Positions 7,283-12,500 of a stretch of DNA of 12,500 nt are shown one piece after another. The notes below the pieces were generated by a model that was not told the DNA's origin, searched no databases, and saw nothing but the letters and a program-made list of their open reading frames with translations. Origin of the DNA: JBDTGE01 sp050742975 (lineage in GTDB: Bacteria; Actinomycetota; Actinomycetes; Mycobacteriales; Jatrophihabitantaceae); the NCBI GenBank assembly GCA_050742975.1, contig JBOGDQ010000025.1, positions 1 to 12,500 of the forward strand. Direction: 5' to 3'. Numbering within the stretch: the stretch's first letter is position 1; every line of letters starts with the position of its first letter. A program made the translations under genes and the position numbers.

Positions 7283-8173
7283 ATGTCACGCCTGCTCCGC
7301 GCTGCCGCCTGCGCGGCCAGCGCCGGAGCGGCCGCGCTGGCGTACGGCGCGCTGTACGAGGTGGGCGCGTACACGCTGCGCCGGTTCGACGTGCCGGTGC
7401 TGCCGGCCGGTTCCAGACCGATCCGGCTGCTGCACGTGTCCGACCTGCATATCGTCCGGGGCCAGGACGACAAGTACGAGTGGATCCGCGATCTGGCCGG
7501 CCTGGAGCCGGACTTCGTCGTCAACACCGGTGACACGTTCTGCTCGGCCGCGGCGATCGACTCCGTCATGCATGCGCTGGAGCCGCTGTTCGCGTTCCCG
7601 GGCTGCTTCGTCCCTGGCAACAACGACTACCTCGTCCCGGTCCGCAAGAACCCCATCCGCTACTTCGTCCCGCAGCCACTGACGATCACGGGCCAGCCGT
7701 TGCCGTGGCCGGACCTGGCTGCGGCGATGTCCGGTGCCGGCTGGCTCGACCTCACACATGTGCGCACTGCCGTCGACGTCGGGACGGCCCGGCTCGCGCT
7801 CGCCGGCACGGACGATCCGCACCTGATGCGCGCCCGCTACTCGCAGATCCGGGGACCGGCCGACCCGGCCGCGACGGTCCGGATCGGCGTCACGCACTCG
7901 CCCGAGCCGTACCTGTTGCAGGCGTTCGCCCGCGACGGCTACGACCTGGTGCTGGCTGGGCACACGCACGGCGGGCAGGTCCGGATCCCGTTCGGACCGG
8001 CCCTCGTGACCAACTGTGGCATCGACGTGCGCCGCGCGCGCTGGCTGCACGCATGGGACGAGCACATGTACTTCCACATCTGCGCGGGGCTGGGTACCAA
8101 CCCGTACACAGCGGTCCGGTTCGCCTGCCGGCCCGAGGCGTCACTGCTCACGCTGGTGCCCCGGCGCGGCTGA
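7283..8173 (+). CDS. Membrane-anchored calcineurin-type metallophosphoesterase (Rv3683/YkuE-like)
   Basis: A 296-residue protein. A hydrophobic Ala-rich N-terminus (about residues 5-24) looks like a membrane anchor or uncleaved signal. The metallophosphoesterase motifs follow in order: D54-x-H56 (SDLHIV), a GDT motif near residue 87, G112-N-N-D115, H205 (THSPEP) and G226-H227-T-H229-GGQ. Together they form a two-metal centre. The usual GNHD motif reads GNND, so the histidine that normally assists catalysis is Asn. I recall a similar substitution in the actinobacterial group found beside ponA2, so activity may be retained but altered. YkuE-like relatives are exported phosphoesterases; the substrate is unknown, with lipid or wall phosphoesters possible. 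It diverges from the yqeY-like gene and is followed 55 bases later by tRNA-Pro. Confidence 0.9.
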   Translation: MSRLLRAAACAASAGAAALAYGALYEVGAYTLRRFDVPVLPAGSRPIRLLHVSDLHIVRGQDDKYEWIRDLAGLEPDFVVNTGDTFCSAAAIDSVMHALEPLFAFPGCFVPGNNDYLVPVRKNPIRYFVPQPLTITGQPLPWPDLAAAMSGAGWLDLTHVRTAVDVGTARLALAGTDDPHLMRARYSQIRGPADPAATVRIGVTHSPEPYLLQAFARDGYDLVLAGHTHGGQVRIPFGPALVTNCGIDVRRARWLHAWDEHMYFHICAGLGTNPYTAVRFACRPEASLLTLVPRRG

Positions 8174-8205
8174 GGCGGCGGTCCAAAGCACCCGAAGCCA
8201 CCCGG

Positions 8206-8211
8206 TATGCT
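8206..8211 (+). promoter_or_regulatory. -10 box (TATGCT) of tRNA-Pro
   Basis: TATGCT is close to the TATAAT/TANNNT consensus and lies 17 bases before the mature tRNA 5' end, implying a short 5' leader removed by RNase P. The -35 region (around 8183-8188) is weak. Confidence 0.45.
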
Positions 8212-8228
8212 GGGCCGGTTGCACGCAC

Positions 8229-8302
<74 letters not shown>

Positions 8303-8363
8303 CCCATTGGACGCCCCAGATTCCGGGACATCCAGGTAGTTGATCTAGTCTCACGTTGCTTGT

Positions 8364-8384
8364 CTTGCTAACTGACTTGCTAAC
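8364..8384 (+). repeat. Tandem 12-base direct repeat near tRNA-Pro
   Basis: CTTGCTAAC occurs at 8364-8372 and again at 8376-8384, separated by TGA, so the period is 12 bases. It lies about 62 bases downstream of the tRNA 3' end. Paired short direct repeats at such a distance resemble the arm-type sites bound by tyrosine integrases, but no integrase gene is in the window. Confidence 0.6.
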
Positions 8385-8410
8385 GGCCGGGCGTCCGAGC
8401 GAGCCGACGG

Positions 8411-8428
8411 CTGAGACGGTCTGAGACG
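8411..8428 (+). repeat. Tandem 10-base direct repeat (CTGAGACG)
   Basis: CTGAGACG occurs at 8411-8418 and 8421-8428, a period of 10 bases or about one helical turn, so both copies would face the same side of the DNA. It is a possible protein-binding pair beside the 12-base repeat. Function is unknown. Confidence 0.45.
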
Positions 8429-8704
8429 TTATGAACCGCCTGTCCGATCGGGAGGAGACGAGCTGCGACGGGGTGACTCGCACGCTTCGGGCCGGGCGAG
8501 GCGCGATCGGAGCGACTGCAACAAGCTGATCCGCATGACGGCAAGCGTGCGGATCCGCGGCCACCGCGTTATCGAGCCACAGATTGCGAAGATCGGCGCC
8601 GCGCAGTGATGCGGTTCAACACACGATCGCGCTACAACGCGGAGGCGCCCGCAGGTGTGTACAAGCCCACCCGAGGTCGACAAGTCGAGCCGCTCTGGAA
8701 CCGT

Positions 8705-8754
8705 CGTTATACGGGTGATCGAAGATCACCGCGCCGCAAGCGGCTCGTATAACG
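8705..8754. repeat. T-shaped palindrome: 9-bp stem enclosing two hairpins
   Basis: CGTTATACG (8705-8713) pairs perfectly with CGTATAACG (8746-8754). Between them lie two further perfect hairpins: GGTGATC-gaa-GATCACC (8714-8730) and GCCGC-aa-GCGGC (8733-8744). Only GC (8731-8732) and T8745 remain unpaired at the junctions. A single strand could therefore fold into a three-way, T-shaped structure. This is the kind of fold used at some single-strand origins, transposon ends or recombination sites. No function can be assigned. Confidence 0.75.
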
Positions 8755-8756
8755 CT

Positions 8757-8821
8757 TGATACATGGGTGATCTTCGCTGAACCGCCTCAATCGAAGTGCC
8801 CAGAAGATCACCCGTGTATCA
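8757..8821. repeat. 19-bp-arm inverted repeat sharing GGGTGATC with its neighbour
   Basis: TGATACATGGGTGATCTTC (8757-8775) and GAAGATCACCCGTGTATCA (8803-8821) are inverted copies with 18 of 19 positions matching; the one difference (8764/8814) is a T/G wobble. The spacer is 27 bases. It begins three bases after the T-shaped palindrome and contains the same GGGTGATC word, so the two form one composite element. The right arm, read in reverse complement, resembles the left end of the whole composite (TATAC followed by GGGTGATC), giving imperfect terminal inverted repeats over about 117 bases. Confidence 0.75.
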
Positions 8822-9130
8822 GTCGCTATGCGCGGCCCATCCCTTTCTCGCCGGTGGCGCATATGGATACGTATCGCGCGTGATCCGGCCCGCAAAGCTC
8901 GTCGGGCAAGTGATCGAAATTGCTACTTGCGGAGTGGCCGACGCGTCGTCGACTCCGTGGGCTGCCGGTCACAGAGGTTACGTTCGTGAAGTGATTTACG
9001 GGTCGCTTTCGGGGCGTTGTCCGTCTGACTGAAGCCGTGGCCTTAGCGGGTTTCCCAGGCGTTGTGCGGCAGCACCGCGCTCTTGGATGATGATTGCGAC
9101 AAGTCAGGGAGGATTCGAGCGGCACGTTCT

Positions 9131-10990
9131 GTGCTCTCGACGGCGGCGAGGATCCAGCGGGACATGAATCGTGCACAGGCCGCGCGGGTGCGCGCGTACA
9201 ACACTGCCGTTCGGCAGGCAGAGCGTGCTCACGCAGCAGCCGTGCGAGAGGCCGAACGCGCACGTCGTGCACGCGAGCGTGCGCAGGTGGCTGATGAGAA
9301 GGAACGTGCCCGGCTGTATGCCGAATCGCGAGCCGCGGATGTCGCCGCCGACAATGGGGCCTTGGAGCGGCGCATCGAGGAGCTGTCGACGGTCCTCGCT
9401 GCGGGATTGGCAGTCGACAACTACGTTGACCTGCTGGGGCTCAAGCGTCCCGCCGTCATGCCGACGTGGCAGCACGGGCACCTAGAACGGGCCGAGCCGG
9501 CGCCAGATCCGCGACCGTTCATCGTCGACGCGCCCACCGGTATGGGCAAGCTGTTCGGAGGCAAGGCGCACCACGCCCGCGTCGAGGCAGCAAACGCGGC
9601 GTACGCGCACGCGTGCGCTGAACACGCCCAACGTGAGAGCTCTCGGGTTGCGGCGCTGGCACGGGCGCAGGGCGAGTTCGAAACGGGCAAGGCAGCCGCG
9701 TTAGCCGAGCAGCGGCGCCAGCACAGCGACATCGAGGCTCTCATTGCAGGTGTGGATGCCGGCGAGCAGGAGGCAATCCTGACGATATTCGAGCTTGCGT
9801 TGCAGGCCTCGGCTCTCCCGGAGGGGTTCCCGACCGAGCATCGCATCGCGTACGTGCGGCCCTCGCGCCAGCTTGTCATCGAATTCGAGCTTCCACCCGT
9901 TGACGCAGTGCCGACGGTCAAGGCCTACCGCTACGTCAAGAGCAAGGACGAGGTCACCTCGACCGCACGCCCGGCGACGCAGATCCGTGCGCTCTACTCC
10001 TCGATGCTGGCCCAACTCACGCTGCGGGTGATAGCGGAGATGTTCGGCGCCGACCGCGGCCGCTTCGTCGATTCGATCGTTGTCAACGCAATGCTGCGTG
10101 CGCTCGACCCACGCACAGGGCAACCGGTCCACCCCTGTCTGATCACGGTCCGCACCACACGCGAATTGTTTGCCGGGCTGGATTTGGCCAACGTAGACGC
10201 ATCGGCGTGCCTGAAGCACATGTCGGCGTCGGTCTCACGTAGCCCGGCTGAGCTCGAGCCAGTGCGCCCGGTGCTCGATTTCTCAATGGTCGACGCCCGC
10301 TTCGTCGACCAAGAGGACGTGCTGTCGGGACTGGACTCGCGCCCGAACTTGATGGAGCTAACCCCGACGGAGTTCGAATCGTTGATCTCGAACCTGTTTT
10401 CGAAGATGGGACTGGACACTCGCCAGACCCGCCCCTCGCGCGACGGCGGCGTGGACTGCGTCGCATTCGACCAGCGGGCCATTCTGGGCGGCAAGGTCGT
10501 CATTCAAGCCAAGCGATACAAGAACACCGTCGGCGTGTCCGCAGTTCGAGACCTGTACGGCACCGTGATGAATGAGGGCGCCTCGAAAGGAATCCTCGTG
10601 ACCACCAGCGGCTACGGACGCGCGTCCGTCGAGTTCGCGAACGGCAAGCCCCTTGAGTTACTCGACGGAGCCAACCTGCTGGCACTGCTGGCCGACCACG
10701 CCGGCATCCAAGCGAAGATCGTCGCGCCCGACTCCTGGCTGGACCCACGCGAGGACTCCCCGGACACCGGCACATGGACCACGCCAGAAACCGCCCCGGC
10801 CACAGCGGCATCCGCCCCATCGCCGGCGACTCAGGCGCGCCAAGACCTAGCTGCGCCGGCGCCGCCCGTGATCGACGAGCCCACAGCTGACGACGGACGC
10901 CCGCGCTGCACAAACTCCGCGTGCACACATTCTGGTGAGCCGATCGACGGACGCCAATGCCCCCACTGCTTTCACTACGTTCGTTCCTGA
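9131..10990 (+). CDS. Mrr-like restriction endonuclease with coiled-coil N-terminus and zinc-ribbon-like tail
   Basis: About 619 residues from the GTG at 9131. Residues 1 to about 100 are Ala/Arg/Glu-rich helix, probably coiled coil. A second helical Ala-rich segment spans about 160-220. A middle region of unnamed type (about 225-400) includes the phrases EGFPTEHRIAYVRPSRQLVIEFELPP and CLKHMSASVSRSPAELEPVRPV. The nuclease domain starts at LTPTEFE (about 410-416). Its PD-(D/E)xK core is DGGVD (D442) followed by VIQAK (Q459, K461), the Mrr-family pattern. The tail has Cys at 593, 598, 610 and 613, suggesting a zinc ribbon. Mrr-type enzymes cut foreign, often methylated, DNA; stand-alone relatives are frequent in Streptomyces, and no methylase lies nearby. 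The start is uncertain: a TTG at 9062 lacks support, while an ATG at 9164 has GAGGA 11 bases upstream. Confidence 0.82.
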   Translation: MLSTAARIQRDMNRAQAARVRAYNTAVRQAERAHAAAVREAERARRARERAQVADEKERARLYAESRAADVAADNGALERRIEELSTVLAAGLAVDNYVDLLGLKRPAVMPTWQHGHLERAEPAPDPRPFIVDAPTGMGKLFGGKAHHARVEAANAAYAHACAEHAQRESSRVAALARAQGEFETGKAAALAEQRRQHSDIEALIAGVDAGEQEAILTIFELALQASALPEGFPTEHRIAYVRPSRQLVIEFELPPVDAVPTVKAYRYVKSKDEVTSTARPATQIRALYSSMLAQLTLRVIAEMFGADRGRFVDSIVVNAMLRALDPRTGQPVHPCLITVRTTRELFAGLDLANVDASACLKHMSASVSRSPAELEPVRPVLDFSMVDARFVDQEDVLSGLDSRPNLMELTPTEFESLISNLFSKMGLDTRQTRPSRDGGVDCVAFDQRAILGGKVVIQAKRYKNTVGVSAVRDLYGTVMNEGASKGILVTTSGYGRASVEFANGKPLELLDGANLLALLADHAGIQAKIVAPDSWLDPREDSPDTGTWTTPETAPATAASAPSPATQARQDLAAPAPPVIDEPTADDGRPRCTNSACTHSGEPIDGRQCPHCFHYVRS

Positions 10991-11182
10991 CATGTCGTTC
11001 GTAAACCGTCGATAGCGAGCACGGCGACCGGTGGCGCGCAACGCCCAGATGTAATGCTCTGCACCTGTGGGCGAACCAGCGGATCGCGCCGTCAGCCTCG
11101 CACGGGGTGACAGCGCCTGTCGAGAAGCGTCGTCACGCCCTGGCTCGCTCCTTGCTGGCGAAGACGTTGGTTATGGCGCCCG

Positions 11183-11565
11183 ATGGATCATGATTCATCG
11201 GTGGGATGGGAAACCGACATCGAGGCCAAGCACGGCCTGCCTCTGGATGAGGTCTCTGGGCACGTGTACGTGCTGCACTACGACGAACCGCAGATCGTGA
11301 AGTCCGTTAGTGGCGACTACGCCGGACCCGCTCCTCGCTCCGACGCTGACGGCTGGCTGTCCGCGGCCGCGGTCCGCTACTACGTCGGTTGGACCCAGCA
11401 GCGGCTGCCCCGCAAGCGAATCAACCGCCATGGCCCGCTGCACTCCGCGAGATCGTCTACCTGCAGCCAGGAACGACGCGCGATGAGGAATCGATGAAGG
11501 CAAGCGGAACCTGCCCCAAATGCGGCGAGGCCCTCGCGGCATCGCTAGCCGAACGGCCCAGATAG
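11183..11565 (+). pseudogene. Small GIY-YIG-like nuclease-family protein, interrupted by a -1 frameshift
   Basis: From the ATG at 11183 one frame reads a GHVYVLHYDEP strand (V28-Y29-V30) and YYVGWTQQ (Y67-V68-G69), the two halves of a GIY-YIG-like motif, then RKRINRHG (77-84). The frame then becomes meaningless and ends at 11497. The -1 frame, starting at the CCC of 11434-11436, continues sensibly with ALREIVYLQPGTTRDEESMK, a TCPKCG zinc-knuckle-like motif and AASLAERPR, and stops at TAG 11563-11565. Restoring one C in the C run at 11434-11436 would join HG to PAALREIVY and give about 127 residues. The space between the two motif halves (about 36 residues) is longer than in classical GIY-YIG domains, so the family call is moderate. 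The break may be a real mutation, a sequencing error or programmed slippage. It follows the Mrr-like gene after 192 bases with no obvious gene between. Confidence 0.6.
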
Positions 11566-11763
11566 CGCCCGCCTAGCCGTCGATCTCGAGCACATCGATT
11601 CCGGTCCAGCGCCGCACAGATCGGACGCTATGCGCAGGCCAAGAGCAGTTGCGTTTAACGCACGCTCATCGGGCCTTTCGACGGGCAGGCCTTGTGGGAC
11701 AGTACCGTCGCCGGCAAGAGCTGACGTGTCGACCTGACCGACGCCATCCCGTTCAGCGTTCGG

Positions 11764-12261
11764 CTACTGAGTCACGTGCGCGGCGTAATGCAGGACGGCG
11801 CGGTTGTAGGCGGGGAGGTGCGGTGCCAGGGCGGTCAGCACGGTGGACAGCGCGCGTCCATGGTGGCCGGCGTCGTGAAGGGCCAGCGCCAGGAACGCCG
11901 CACGGGCGTCATCGAGCCCGTCATCGGGTGAGGCTTCGACGTCGCGAGTCAGCAGGCTGACGGCCTCGTCGGTCCGCCCGAGGTTGCGCAGGGTGCTGGC
12001 CAGTTGAATGACGGCTCTCGGCCGGCGCTCATGGTCGAGCCCGGCGTCCAGGGCTCGACGGTAGAGGGGTTCGGCGTCCCGCTCCAAACCGGCGTAGTCG
12101 CGGGCTGAGGCCCGCTCGTAGAACGCGGCCGGGTCCCCGCCAGGGCGAAGGTCGGCCAATGCGTCGATCGCCGTAACAACTTCCTCGCCCGAAAGGGTGT
12201 TGGATGCCTCCCACACCGTCCGGATCTCCATCTCCCAGTCCTGCTCGCGAGTGACGCTCAT
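11764..12261 (-). CDS. TPR-repeat protein (TPR_5-like), 165 aa
   Basis: A 165-residue, all-helical cytoplasmic protein with about three tetratricopeptide-like repeats: AAFYERASARDYAGLERDAE and onward (about 45-74), PRAVIQLASTLRNLGRTDEA (81-100) and onward to about 112, and ARAAFLALALHDAGHHGRAL (119-138) and onward to about 149. It closely fits the short actinobacterial TPR_5-type protein whose hallmark is the central AVIQLASTLRNLGR phrase, and the length is normal for that group. TPR proteins act as protein-protein adaptors; no partner is evident. No membrane segment is seen. The ATG at 12261 gives a natural N-terminus, but no strong ribosome-binding site or -10 box is visible upstream. It is convergent with the broken GIY-YIG-like gene, about 200 bases away. 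Confidence 0.85.
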   Translation of the reverse strand: MSVTREQDWEMEIRTVWEASNTLSGEEVVTAIDALADLRPGGDPAAFYERASARDYAGLERDAEPLYRRALDAGLDHERRPRAVIQLASTLRNLGRTDEAVSLLTRDVEASPDDGLDDARAAFLALALHDAGHHGRALSTVLTALAPHLPAYNRAVLHYAAHVTQ

Positions 12262-12458
12262 TCTGCAAGCCTGCCAGAGCAGAGCGCACCAAGCACGATG
12301 ACCGCTCAGCGATCGCCCAGCGCGTCCCGCGCAAGGATCAGTAGGGCGTGAGGCTCGAACATCAAGTCAACCACCGTTTCCAGCCAGTACGCCGATCCGG
12401 GCGCTCAATCGTAGGCGGCACCCGATCATTGTCCGATCCGAGTGCTTTCATCTAAACC

Positions 12459-12500
12459 ATGCTGGAAAAGACCCTGTTCGACGGCGACGCGATGATCCGC
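12459..12500 (+). CDS. Possible start of a gene, cut by the window edge
   Basis: An ATG at 12459 opens a frame reading MLEKTLFDGDAMIR up to the last base. There is no Shine-Dalgarno sequence; the ATG is preceded by TCATCTAAACC. Fourteen codons are too few to name a family. The call rests on the start codon, the open frame and the divergent position relative to the TPR gene. Confidence 0.3.
   Translation, partial: MLEKTLFDGDAMIR

Larger units (their letters stand above)
8303..9130. other. Non-coding, repeat-bearing stretch between tRNA-Pro and the Mrr-like gene
   Basis: I see no convincing gene in these roughly 830 bases on either strand. The open frames present have no recognisable motifs, no start context and irregular codon choice. 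The stretch is visibly richer in A/T than the flanking operons. It holds tandem short repeats near the tRNA (8364-8384 and 8411-8428), two adjacent structured palindromes (8705-8821), a GATACGTATC palindrome (8866-8875) and an inverted repeat GCAAGT/ACTTGC (8906-8930). A GTGATCGAA word from the first palindrome recurs at 8910-8918. This pattern suits an island boundary or a regulatory/recombination region. Confidence 0.6.

Noticed and set aside
8524..8609. Short plus-strand frame ending MTASVRIRGHRVIEPQ... before TGA at 8607-8609
   Set aside because: About 25 codons from its ATG, no start signal and no family recognised; could be a relic but cannot be supported.
8705..8754. Integron attC-like site
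   Set aside because: The outer stem GTTATAC/GTATAAC does not fit the GTTRRRY and RYYYAAC core consensus, and there is no integron integrase or cassette array.
8796..9032. Plus-strand open frame of 78 codons
   Set aside because: It starts inside the palindrome, has no ribosome-binding site, no recognisable motif and irregular codon third positions.
11655..11763. Plus-strand frame with protein-like phrases PFDGQALWDSTVAGKS then, after a stop, RVDLTDAIPFSVRLLS
   Set aside because: Suggests a decayed coding fragment between the GIY-YIG-like and TPR genes, but it is short, stop-interrupted and matches no family I know.
12306..12395. Minus-strand fragment reading YWLETVVDLMFEPHALLILARDALGDR before a stop
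   Set aside because: Looks protein-like, but about 32 codons with no start codon context and a stop just upstream; at most a gene remnant upstream of the TPR gene.

Overview
The window reads as chromosomal DNA of a high-GC actinobacterium (Actinomycetota). Codon third positions are overwhelmingly G or C. At several genes a TANNNT -10 box sits only 6-8 bases before the start codon, which is the pattern of leaderless transcription common in this phylum. The gene order of bases 1-8173 matches the locus of Mycobacterium (Rv3677c-Rv3683) and Streptomyces that links an MBL-fold hydrolase, a RidA-like protein, paired ArsA/Get3-type ATPases, a PASTA-bearing class A penicillin-binding protein and a metallophosphoesterase. 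I cannot name the genus from the sequence.

Region 1 (1-1849, minus strand) is a tight operon transcribed right to left: RidA/YjgF-like protein, NUDIX hydrolase, then an MBL-fold hydrolase that runs off the left edge. The genes overlap by 1-4 bases (TGATG and ATGA junctions). Region 2 (1935-4081, plus) leaves divergently. It encodes two ArsA-family ATPases joined by an ATGA overlap, probably forming a heteromeric ATPase. Region 3 (4137-6629, plus) is the bifunctional penicillin-binding protein (PonA2 type). The whiB4/wblA gene that usually lies between the ATPases and this protein is absent: only 55 bases separate them. Region 4 (6657-7109, minus) is a GatB/YqeY-domain protein, convergent with ponA2 across a 20-base tandem duplication that looks like a double hairpin terminator. 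Region 5 (7283-8173, plus) is a membrane-anchored metallophosphoesterase, divergent from yqeY across a 58-base hairpin-forming inverted repeat. A tRNA-Pro(CGG) gene follows at 8229-8302.

The character of the sequence changes right after the tRNA. Bases 8303-9130 hold no convincing gene, are visibly richer in A/T, and carry short tandem repeats close to the tRNA plus two adjacent structured palindromes built on the word GGGTGATC (8705-8821). Then come a large Mrr-like (type IV restriction-type) nuclease with an N-terminal coiled coil and a C-terminal zinc-ribbon-like tail, a small GIY-YIG-like gene broken by a single-base frameshift, a minus-strand TPR protein, and the first codons of a possible further gene at the right edge. 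This half looks like accessory DNA, plausibly the left end of a tRNA-associated genomic island. No integrase gene and no second copy of the tRNA 3' end lie inside the window, so integration at the tRNA is an inference.
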